NCBI GenBank assembly: GCA_009763385.1
Contig: CM019822.1
Location: 24,050,842 to 24,114,841, forward strand
Direction: 5' to 3'
DNA length: 64,000 nt
Source of the DNA: Coix lacryma-jobi var. lacryma-jobi
Lineage: Eukaryota > Streptophyta > Magnoliopsida > Poales > Poaceae
Shown one piece after another: positions 54,028-64,000 of this stretch. The notes under the pieces are model-generated. The model made no database searches, was not told the origin of the DNA, and saw only the letters and a program-made list of their open reading frames with translations. The translations under genes and the position numbers were made by a program. Position 1 is the stretch's first letter; each line of letters begins with the position of its first letter.

Positions 54028-56400
54028 AGGAAACTATTGTCTGTTATGTCATCATGCGTGTGAGCCAATCCATGATTGCCACTGCCTGTAGCGTGTCTTC
54101 TGTTTCCGACTTACCGTAGATCCAAAGGACATCAAACATACGTAGCCCATTATATATATCTAGAAAATATGAAAGTGTACATAGATAAGAGAGAGAAAAT
54201 AAAAGGACAATAGCAAGATCTTAATCTTTCTTGTTTGGTGCGGCCGACATAAGGGTGTATGCTGCTGGTTGGTTATATCGAGACCAAGCCTGGCCGCGCA
54301 ACAAACAATAAGGGTGAGGGCGACAACGCCTAGATGAACCCTACGAGGTGAAAATCGAACATCCATTACATTTCTGTTACATTTCTGTTTGTTGAGCCTT
54401 CATGTATAAGCTTGTTTCTTTTCTACCTTGTACAACTTGTGTTTCATACGTGAAAGGTGACACAATGTTCATAAATCTCAACGACTCTAGAAAAAAATGT
54501 TCATGCCTCTTTCAAGTATTAGAATTGTGTTGATAAATCTTGAGTCTCGATGGCTCTGCAAGAGAATTTTCATGCTCCTTTAATTATGTTCATTCCCTGG
54601 ATATGTTCGTGTCTTGATGTTCATTTAGTTTATCATGTCAGTACCCTTAGATGTGTTCCTGATTATAGTTTCCAAAAAAATGAAAACCTTTAGTCTTGTA
54701 AATTTAAAAGAAGATTTGAAAATTCAGCAAACTGATCATGAATATTTGACCAATTATTTTTTATGACAATTCTACCTAATAATTTAGTCAGCATGTATTA
54801 CTGTTTATGCCAGAAATCATTTAACATATTCATCATAATTTTGAGGAGATTTATTACAAGAAATCCGCAGTTTCACTGCAACACATGAAGCTGCTTTTAG
54901 ATTAAATTTTAGTTTTATTTTAATTCTAAAGTTACATATTCCTATTCATCCTTAGCAAACCGCTGAACTTTTCTAATAAGTTTATAGACCAATCATGTCA
55001 ACAAGTAGTTTGAAAAGAGTATGAGCTGAGTTCGTACATATACCCAAGTAAATTTTTGGTTTCAGTGTTCTACAACTAATGACAGTCTAAAATAATGAAT
55101 ATAGTGAACGGAAACGCCATTTTTGGTCAATATATATATATATGAAATAATTAGCCTATATATATATGTTTTGATTTATTATAATTTTTAAGATAATGCT
55201 ACTGATTATATTTTTTGGTTTTATATTTGACTATATATGCACATGATGGACAAAGAATACGAAATGACTTCGTGATCAAACTATTGACATACAAAGAAAA
55301 TTCAAGAGAAAATTCAATTCTTAAAGAAGTGTGAGTTTATCTTTCAGGTACCGTAGACATGAAGTGATAAAATGGATTCTTAAATTATGAACAATATGAT
55401 GTTAATGTTTCAGTTTCGCATTAAAACTTGAAGTTACATTTAAACTATTTATCTTTTCTTGAAGACTTGTGTAATATTGATGGTCCAAACACTATGATTA
55501 CGGTATCTATTTTAGGTTACAATATAGCACAAGCTTATACATATGTTATTACTGTATTATGTGTTCCCGTTGCAACGCACGGGCATTTACCTATGATTGT
55601 TTTAATTCTTTAGTGTGAACCCTTCTCCAAGGATTTCTTGAGGTTTCGCGCCTCGACCGGAGCACGTACGCAACGAGTGCCAGCATTCACGGCATGCATG
55701 TGAGCTATGAATGGCCCGTGAGTTTCCTATGCATGCATAGTACCCCTTTTTTTTTCCCTAAATAAAGAGCGTTTGAAACTTTCCAAAACGAATTTCCAAC
55801 GATGCCCCCACACGCCGCCGGGTTTCACGCTAACTGCATCGAATCGGTTATTATTTCCCCAGTAAATAAAAATATCAGGATAAGTTCGGGAGACAGACAG
55901 AGACAGAGATCCATCCGATCTCGCCACCCAGCCTTCGCAGCTTTGATTCGATGATCACGCAATCCGCGACTTCCCACAAACCACGGATCCGCGCGCGACC
56001 TCCTCTCCTCCTTTCCAAATAATCTCCGATGGCCCCAAACCATGGCGCTATGGCACCGGCCGCCTCGGACTCCGGGCTCCAGACGCGTCGGTCCACGCAC
56101 GCGGGCTGTGGTGCGGCCCATTGCGCGGGTGGAAGCTACAAAGACGCGACGCGCCCGATCGAGGGCAAGCTGGGCAGGGAGCGCGGGTTGCGCCGCGCCG
56201 TGCCTTGCCTTGCCTTGCCTTGCCTTCCGCGGGCGTCCGGGCCCGTGATCGCGAGGGCTTCGTGATATGATCCCCGCACGCGCGTCTCCAGCAGCCGCCG
56301 TGCAAGGGGACGAGCAGGGGCGGATCGATCCGCTGCTTATAGCCCCGGGCGGGCGGGGGAGAAACGGAGAGATGAGGGAGGCCGCGGAAGGAGAAGGCCC
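54028..56400. other. Intergenic DNA and distal SPT2 promoter
   Basis: AT-rich and gene-free to about 55600. A degraded Helitron-3'-like hairpin CCCGTTGCAACGCACGGG lies at 55566-55583. 56000-56400 is GC-rich promoter DNA with a (CCTTG)n microsatellite at about 56203-56226. Confidence 0.5.
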
Positions 56401-56441
56401 CCGCGCCCCCGCCCGCCCTCGCGCGTGGAAGACGCGGCCGG

Positions 56442-56450
56442 CTATATATA
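56442..56450 (+). promoter_or_regulatory. TATA box of the SPT2-type gene
   Basis: CTATATATA after a GC-rich stretch, about 590 bases before the ATG. A non-coding first exon would end at GTGAG|GTGAGT (56652/56653) and splice to TTTTAG|GCATTT near 56990. Leader structure is inferred. Confidence 0.6.
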
Positions 56451-57030
56451 CCAGGAGGGCTCGCACCTCCGCTCACGCGCGCACCCTCGTTGTTTTCCCC
56501 CAGATCGACGAACCGACGAAGCCAGGGCGGGGCTCCGAATCGTGGAGACTGGAGAGTCGACGAAAACGCTTGCCGATCGGCTCTGCATCGTCGACTTCGT
56601 AAGATTGCCGTACTGCGCGCCGGCATCACGATCTGTCGATCTCGATCGTGAGGTGAGTCGCCTTATTTCCATGCTCGCCCCGTGAAAAGTTGCCACGCCG
56701 CCGGTTCACCGGCCCACGTACGTTCGCGGGGGCAGTTGCGCTGCGCGTTTGTTAGGGCTAGAGATTTCCGCCGAGATAGTTTCGTTTTCGAAGAATTAAC
56801 CTTTTCTTTTCATATTATCCTGTGCAAACTAAAATCGTTATACAGTATCTTCTTTCCCAAAAAAAAGTTCGATTTTGATCTGTGCTCGAATTCTTTGCTT
56901 CCTTCGTACATCTTCTCGTGTGCCATTGAATCATTGATCGATTTTGTTGATCTGAATTTCTTACAAAAGTTCGGTCTCATTTATTTTAGGCATTTTGAAG
57001 TCAGCACGCTCACTGTTGGATTGACAACAG

Positions 57031-60000
57031 ATGGCGAGCAAGTTTGACAACGAAACCAATGTAAGTTATAATGACATGTTTCAAATTGTCCCTAAGATAT
57101 ATATCACTTGGGTAAATAATTTCGAGCACTTAAAAAAAAACAATTCAAGATCATATCATAGGTTCAGTTCATTGCAAAGCGACGCCATTACAACTGACAG
57201 TTAGCAATTTAACAGATTGCATCATTTCTAATCAATGCTGTTGATTTCCAATGGATGCTGCCAGGAACAATTGGTGGACGAATATTGTGACCAAGATGAG
57301 GACGACCTAGGTGACTTCATTGTGTATAGCGATGACGATGACGATGAGGAGTCATCGAAGCACAAGCAGGAATTGGATGATGAGCACCAGCAAGAATTGG
57401 AGGATGAGGTGGAAGAAGAGGAAGTGCAAGAAGAGGAAGAGGTTGAGGAGGAAGAAGAGGAGGCACCAGTTGGGCAGCAAGAGATCCTTAGCCTGAGGGA
57501 GCAGTTAAAGGAGGAAATTAGAAGGAAGAACGCTGCAATGGCTGCCAGTGCTCCCAAACCTAATATATCATCATCATCATCCAAGAACCAGACGATGCCA
57601 CCTGTCAAGGACGGGTATGATTTTTATGCTCTTGCTGACGTGTTGTAGTCTTATTTGGTTCTGATTTTAGTCCCAGTTGTAAATAGCGCGAAACTTTTGT
57701 AGATATGGCACCTTCTTTGGCCCATCAAAGCCAGTGCTTGCTCGCCGAGTCATCGAAGAAGGGTGTTCATCGATCATGAAAGATATACAGAATGTACCAT
57801 CCAAAGTATGTATTAACACTTTTATATTTGTTTTGGTTTTTTTTTGTATCATTGGACTTTGTATTCATGTTATGATCATATTTCGTGCAGAAAAATGTTT
57901 CCTTGGCTTCGAAGATGCGACCAGGCACAGTTGAGAAAATGCAGAAACTAAAGTTTGTTAGTGAGGTAACAATGCAAGAAATTAATACCTGATCTTGCTT
58001 TTTACTGTGTGATGCTCTGAACAAATTGATGATTTATAAACTTGTTACATACGCAGGAGAAGAGAAAGGTTGATACACTTCGAAAGAATCGAGATTACTC
58101 ATGTCTGTTCTCAGATGATGCTGATACTCAACCCCCTACTAAAGATCATCCTGAGAGTAGTAGGGCCTCTCTTGTTCCGAAATCTGGTATGTGACTTTTT
58201 TGTTGAACAAAATATGCTTATTTCCTTTTTGTGGTAAACACAACGAACAAAATACTTTATATTTATGTGTAGAGACTCAAGATGCTGGGCCGGTGAATTC
58301 TGCCAGGAAAAGCAGAGTGTTCACAGGTAAACCTGCCACATTATCATCAACAGACAATGTATTGAAGGGTTCTGGGTCTCTGGAAAAGAAGGCTCATGCA
58401 GAAAGAAAAGGCACTATAGCTGCTGGTAGAAACGGGTCCAACCTGCCTAACTTGAAGAAGAAATCTCCAGGGCTGCTATCATCCTCGAAAGGCCGAGAGT
58501 TGCAGCCCTCACTCCATAACAAGAGGCCGCAGGCATCGATTCCTGGACAGAAGCTGCGGCAGCAGCAGCAGAGTCCGAGGCCGCAAGGCAATGGCCATCA
58601 CCCACCGTTGCAAGGTAGAAGTCTACAAGGTCAGCTTATTGGACAGAATAGATTGGCTGCACAAAATGGCAGATTGAAATCAGCACAAAAACAGCTCGTT
58701 CCTTCCTCAAAATTTAAGGTAACAAATCGTTTTATATGAGGGCAGCTTGTGGTACCGTATCCGTTGCACAAAAAGCAACTGTTTTTTCTTATTATTATTA
58801 CGAGACACCAATTAACAAGGACTTTTGTTTTTTCAACGTTGAACATTTGCAGGCATCTCATGGAGTACAGAAGCATACAGTTAAAAGAAGGAAATCCAAT
58901 GATGACAGACATCTCATGGAGTACGATTCTCATTATTGTTTTTGGTATTATTACTGTATTTGTACCAGTGCTCTTGCGTTTGCATTAACATGGGTTCGGG
59001 TTATATACTACTTCCTCTCGGTTTTAGTAGGCATATTAGGATTTCATTCACAAAAAAATGTTTAAAGGTAATACTTTGACCACAGATTCTTACAATATAT
59101 CATTATTTGCTACCATAATATAAATGTTGTTAAAAATATTATCATATGGACTTATACACCTTTTATAAACACAAAGCAAAACATGCATATATTTTGACTA
59201 AATTGGTGGTTGATTTCATGAAGTTTATTTTTTCTTGTTAATTACTAATACGTCTACTAAGAGTTAACAAAGGGAATGCTATGCTATATGCCACATGCCG
59301 GTGCATACTGTTCGAGATCATGCACTCCTGGTTCTAAGAAATGTACATCTAGGGCTATGTACATCACTACTTCTAGGGCTCGTTATAACAGTAATTTTGT
59401 ACTTACATTGATTTGGTGTTTGACTTTATGTGCTCAGCTATGATGAGTTTGCTGTCAGCGATGAAGACGAGAGTGACATGGAAGCAGATTTTGCTAGCAT
59501 ACAAAGAGAAGAGAGAAGAAGGTATACTTTCAGGTCCACTCACACATGAAAACCTTTCTTTTGTTTGAGGTTGCTTAAGTCAAATCTTAGAAATATATAT
59601 GGACGTAATCATCCACCAAATTAGGCTCCATTTGGTTAGCCCCATTCCAGATGGTTTTGGACCGGAACTGCTCCAGTGCTACGTAAATCACTACTAGAAA
59701 CTGGATCTTTGCCTAATGTCTAACGCTTTGCCGAGTGTCAAATATTGGACACTCGGCAAAGGTATGGTTTGTTGAGTGCCGCACTAGGCAAAGAATGACA
59801 CTGGCAAACTCAGGGTTTGCCTAGTGCCCGGCACGACAAAGCAAGCGTTGCCGAGCGCCAGTGTTGACACTAGCCAAAGCCTTTGCCGAGTTCTGATAAA
59901 AGACACCCGGCAAAGACTCATTTACCGTTTTTTTTGGCGAAGGCGTTTTGCCGAGTACAACACTCGATAAAGCACCGGAGTCTAGTAGTGAATTACTGAG

Positions 60001-60574
60001 GCCTCGTTCGGCAGTCCATATTTGAATCCGGCCTTTTTTTCATTACCGGATCAAAATTCCAGACGGATCCGTTCCAGAGGGTCATAGGTGGGGATTGGTT
60101 CCGGGCTGTAGAGGAGATTGAATTGTCGAAACGGGCCGGATTGAAATCCAGGCTGACCTTAACCGAACGCCTATTCCGCACTGGGCTTGTATTCATTCCA
60201 CTCCAGCCCAATCCACGTGGAATGGACCTCGTTCCAGGCCGATCAGAGGCAACCGAACGAGGCCTGAAGAAAGTCAATAACTGGGAATGGTTCCCAACCA
60301 ACCGAACAATGCCTTAATAGTTTCCAACCCACAATAGATCACCTCTTTAATAAAATATATAAAATGGTTCCGCGAACCAAACATTTTGGAACATGTGTTA
60401 TTTGTACCAAGTTAGTTTTAATTAGCTGAATGTGTACTGATTAAATCTCTTATGCATTGGTCGTTCAGCGCGGCACTTGCAAGAAAAGAGGACGAGGAGC
60501 AGCTCCGGTTGATCAAGGAAGAAGAGAGGCGCGAGCGCACGATGAAGAGGAAAAGGGCAGCACAAAAGGAATAG
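57031..60574 (+). CDS. SPT2 chromatin protein family
   Basis: Nine exons: 57031-57060, 57265-57614, 57703-57805, 57891-57965, 58057-58186, 58273-58718, 58853-58920, 59438-59521, 60469-60574. All GT-AG; 1392 bases, 463 residues. The start MASKFDNETN is the first ATG after a probable leader intron. Residues about 15-75 are strongly acidic (Asp/Glu runs); the middle is Lys/Ser/Gln-rich and disordered. The C-terminus carries the SPT2 signature (YDEFAVSDEDESDME, then a charged helix REERRSAALARKEDEEQLR) and ends KRKRAAQKE. SPT2 proteins bind histones H3-H4 and act in nuclear transcription through chromatin. The last intron carries a CACTA MITE. Confidence 0.92.
59689..59990. mobile_element. CACTA MITE in SPT2 intron 8
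   Basis: 302 bases, ends CACTACTAGAAAC / GAGTCTAGTAGTG flanked by AAT on both sides (3-base duplication of CACTA elements). The interior repeats TTTGCCGAGTG and CACTCGGCAAAG, a phrase typical of grass CACTA elements. Confidence 0.9.
59998..60266. mobile_element. MITE with AGGCCTCGTTCGG ends
   Basis: Inverted ends AGGCCTCGTTCGGCAGTCC / GGCAACCGAACGAGGCCT, in the same intron, just right of the CACTA MITE. The outer phrases ATTTGGTTAGCCCCATTCC (59631) and CCCAACCAACCGAAC (60293) suggest a larger related element around both. Confidence 0.6.
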
Positions 60575-63541
60575 CATGTCAGGGCAGAAAGACTTGCCAA
60601 GTGTGACAGTAGGAGTTACTTAGAAGGGCTATTATACGTGCAGCCATAGGTTAGGTTATTGATACGGTAATCTATCATGTAGTTTATTATTCTCTCCATG
60701 CAAGAAAAAAACATCATGTTCACATTCTCCAAGACTAACTCCTGTTTTATGATCACTCAATTCTGTTCAAATAATTTGACCGAACTTCTCAACTAATGTC
60801 CATGGAGTCGAATTGAGAAAATGTTACAAGGGTACGTTTGGATTCCTTCATTTTATAGGAACTAGAATCCACTCAATAAACTATGCTCTTTGGCTTAAAT
60901 TTGACATTCTACCATTTTTTAAAGTTTAAATATAAACCTATCTCAAAGTCATAGGATCGGAGAGAGAAATAGATTCTATGAATCATTATGCTATTTTTTT
61001 ATTTTATAACTTATAACACTCTCAACACATGAGTACTATCTCATATAGCTATCAATAGTATACAAATATAATCTATATACAATTATATTAACTTAATTAA
61101 TATATGTCTTGAATTCTAAGGATCTAAATGGGCCCTAATAGAAATCTGATTTTGAGATCTTTTTTATATTCGAAATATCCGTATCTGTATTAGAATTTGA
61201 ATTAAAATATGAAAAAGGCTAAAAGGTGATATCCAGACCCGATCCTATGCAAATCATTTTTTCCTTTAATCCTAGATGGTCTTGCTGTTTCAGACATGGA
61301 TCAATTGGTTCTCTATGCTGATTACCACCCATGCCTTGCTAGGTGTTCTCTACTTCAGCTCTCATCCTATTTTCAAGAACTGAGAAACAAAAGATCCACT
61401 TCAGTAGGGCCCCTACTCCTGTCCTCAAATATGAGGAGATCCTCAAATCCACCCTCTCACCCTTTGTCCTGGGGCTCTGGAGAGAGCTCTCAAATCACCT
61501 CCTCCACACCTGCGCTCGTTGCTAGCGGCCAACCGCGTGACTGCTCGTCTTCCTACGACATCCACATCCATCTCGATTGTGGTTGCTCGCCACCCCTCAA
61601 CCGCATCCTCATCTGTCTCGACCGTGGTTGCTCTCCATCCCTCGATCGTGGCCGGGGAAGAGGCCGCTCTTCCTCGACACCTGTGATACCCCTTCGCGAT
61701 AGAGGGCCCTCCTGGCAGAGCCCCTCACCACCCAAAGCTCCTCCTCACCTCCTGGTCTTCTCCGATCTGATTTGGGGAAGAAGCCCCTAGGCCGCTCTTC
61801 CTCGACGCCCGTGACACCCCTTCCCGGTAAGGGCCCTCCTAGCGGAGCCCCTCACCACCTGAAGCTCCTCCTCGCCTCTTGCTCTTCTCTAACCTGATCT
61901 CATGTTTTGGTCGAGTAAGTCTATGACAACCAGGGCCTACATGAATAAGAGAAAACGTCACTCTAGTTTGAGGACTATTGCTGAAGATGCTCTTAAGCCA
62001 CTATGGTCAGACAAAGAAGCTGATGCTTCCCCGGTTCCATCGGCCAAGGTCTCATGTGGTTGAGAGCTCGTATGGGGCACCGAGTGCATTTCTTCACTGT
62101 GCAAACATAGTTGGCATTGGTATTAGCCAATTAAGTCCACTATGATTCATTCTAAATTATAATATATTCAACAATAATAGATATACTGGTTTTATTATAT
62201 ATCTAATGTATATACCGTATCTAGAAAAGTCAAAACATCTTATATATAATTTAATTTAAAATCGAGTATTTGGCATTGTTTCTATTAATGGCAACATAAA
62301 TGTTTTTAAACTAAGTATTATTGGAGATCTCGTATTATTGATAGTCAAAAGTTTGATCTTAACATCTCGTTTAGAAACCAATACAACAGAAATTATACCC
62401 CTCAAAGCAACAAGCGTTAAATCCCTACCCCTTAAAAATGGTATGAATGCAAACAAATGGTATGAATGCAAATTCCTTGTGCACATTTTGCATTAAATAG
62501 GTCAAGTTTGGATCTCCTAAAAAAATGGGAATGAAGTAGAAATATAAGAACGAGATCCAAACACTTGGATTCTAGAATGAGATTCTAAAATCCAACCATC
62601 TATCCAAAACTTTTCGCTATACAAAGACAATACTGAGAATGAATCCAAACACACTTTTTTTTATCCGAAATCCAGAATGTACATACTATCTAGAATCCAG
62701 AATTTCACTATGAGAATGAGATCCAATCATGCACATAGTAATCCTTTCTCTTGCAATTATTTACCTCTCGCAAAAAAAAAAAAAAAATCCCTCTCCGTGA
62801 CTGTCAATCGCGTCCTCGATGTGCCTCAACAAGTGATGCTTTTGTGCAGTTACTCTGCTTAATGTTCAGCTAATTCTGTTTAATGCTAAATTGTTAAAGC
62901 CTAGTCCATATCATCCTCGACTATTCTGCACTCCTTTAGGTCTTGTTTGGTTTGATAAGTATTATAGACCTTATTCGGTTTGATAGGCATTATAGGGATT
63001 GACAAGTGTCAATCTCTCTCAGTTCCGTCATATCTCCTTGAAGGACTACAATGAACAAGCCCTCAAAAGGGTTGGTAAGCCAACACACCCCTGCTATTGT
63101 ACGGTGATTCAGATTTCAGAACGCCCCTGGTTAACATTGAAACAATTTGGTAGTACGTCAGCTAACCAGAGAGAGAACTGTGTGACGGCTAATCTTGAAA
63201 TCGAAGATTCCTGCCTGGCTACCCATTACGTCAGTTTCCATCGCACAGATGCCCCGTGCGCAGTCTACCTCTTTAACAAAATCATAATATGCAACCATCC
63301 AAACTTTGTCTGACCCTGATATAACAATCCACCTGGATCTTAAAAAAGTCAATTGCAATCGAAAGATGACAAAAGAAAAAGAGAGACACAAATCCAGTAG
63401 CTTGCCTAGTTGGTTTTTTCATATTATTAACTGCACTGTAAGCAAATGACCATCGAAATAATGAACTGACGCACCCAACAATGAAAATGAATACTACTGA
63501 ACCCAGAATGATAGAATGATTCTAAAGATATGAGTTCACAA
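60575..63541. other. Intergenic DNA, no supported gene
   Basis: Apart from the SPT2 3' UTR, AT-rich sequence surrounds a C-rich stretch at 61400-61900. That stretch has a tandem duplication of about 120 bases (units starting GGGGAAG at 61654 and 61774) and an unsupported 164-codon frame. 62500-62720 has GGATTCTAGAATGAG-type inverted phrases of a degraded MITE. Confidence 0.5.
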
Positions 63542-63697
63542 TCAAAATGGTGGCAGACTTGGGGGAAAGCGGACTTGCATCCACTGCTTTTCGTAGGTTG
63601 AGACATGGCTCCATCCCATCTCCTCAATCAACTGGATCTTCAAATCATAAAGCTTTTTCTTTGGTTCAGATTCATTTTGAATCAAATCATTTAGAAC
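63542..63697 (-). CDS. Terminal exon of a gene extending beyond the window
   Basis: Minus strand: acceptor CCATCATGATGGCCAG-like AG at 63698-63699, then 52 codons to TGA 63544-63542. The peptide runs VLNDLIQNESEPKKKLYDLK and ends YEKQWMQVRFPPSLPPF; it is charged, helical and without low complexity, as expected of a real exon. I do not recognise the family. The upstream exon is not visible in the remaining 300 bases. Confidence 0.5.
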   Translation of the reverse strand, partial: VLNDLIQNESEPKKKLYDLKIQLIEEMGWSHVSTYEKQWMQVRFPPSLPPF

Positions 63698-64000
63698 CTG
63701 GCCATCATGAAAACAGCTACTATTAGCGCTGGCTTAGATGAACACAAGAAAAAAAAGTAGTACAACCGTAATAAAAAACAATAAAAATTAGAATTCACAA
63801 TAGTAGAATATCTTAAGTGCGGACCACTGAGTTTCAACCCTCTTGTTCAATTGCAACCACTAAATTAATTTGTACTACAAATGTTATGGTTGTGGTCAGG
63901 ATAACTGATATTATCGATATCACAACACATTTGAATCATTGATTCGTACGCCCTCCATCCCAAATTAAAGTCATTCTAAGAATCTGGAGAGTAAAAGTTT
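63698..64000 (-). other. Intron or flank with a partial Stowaway end
   Basis: CCCTCCATCCCAAATTAAAG at 63952-63971 looks like the start of a Stowaway MITE cut by the window end. Confidence 0.45.

Noticed and set aside
55560..55600. Helitron 3' end (hairpin CCCGTTGCAACGCACGGG)
   Set aside because: The hairpin is good, but the following bases read CTATG, not CTRRT, and no matching 5' end was found; at most a degraded remnant.
55825..56466. 213-codon minus-strand frame and others near the SPT2 promoter
   Set aside because: GC-rich promoter DNA; overlapping open frames on both strands with low-complexity translations and no splice logic.
61296..61790. 164-codon frame in the C-rich block
   Set aside because: Ser/Pro/Arg-rich and overlaps a tandem duplication; no domain or splice partner.

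Overview
The window is plant nuclear DNA, most likely from a panicoid grass (sorghum, sugarcane or maize group). Signs of this are a Sirevirus-type Ty1/copia retrotransposon, abundant Stowaway, Tourist, Harbinger, CACTA and Helitron-like DNA transposons, GC-rich first exons and short GT-AG introns. The species is an inference. There are no bacterial features. Every spliced gene model was built by hand from splice signals, and in each one the exon lengths sum to a whole number of codons.

Layout. 1-13461: one copia/Sirevirus-like element, with its first LTR cut by the window edge. It carries gag, pol, a cluster of palindromes, an extra broken 3' ORF, several purine tracts and a complete 3' LTR. 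It is inserted in a LINE remnant (13462-14400, minus). 14747-19057 (minus): an eight-exon gene for a USP + kinase + U-box protein. 19058-27679: a transposon-rich gene desert with nested Helitron-like and MITE insertions. 27680-30052 (minus): an intronless subtilisin-like protease. 30180-35677: a LINE split by a 4.4-kb PIF/Harbinger element with two decayed ORFs. 35678-39876: MITEs, a 1.2-kb Tourist-like element with GC-rich cargo and a nested MITE, and a subtilase pseudogene. 39877-42817 (minus): a mitochondrial-carrier gene with a long N-terminal extension. 45262-46362 (minus): a C2-domain gene. 47590-50740 (plus): a three-exon gene of unknown function with a Pro/Lys/Glu repeat. 50741-56400: repeats, including a foldback MITE inside a tandem duplication. 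57031-60574 (plus): a nine-exon SPT2-type chromatin gene with a CACTA MITE in its last intron. 63542-63697 (minus): the last exon of a gene that continues past the window.

The host genes look like ordinary, functionally unrelated neighbours; nothing suggests an operon-like cluster. The least expected signals come from the mobile DNA. The retroelement has an extra 3' ORF behind a GC-rich, possibly spliced leader, and that leader is preceded by the palindrome module also found upstream of the LTR TATA box. Several nested insertions have empty sites that can be read directly from the sequence.
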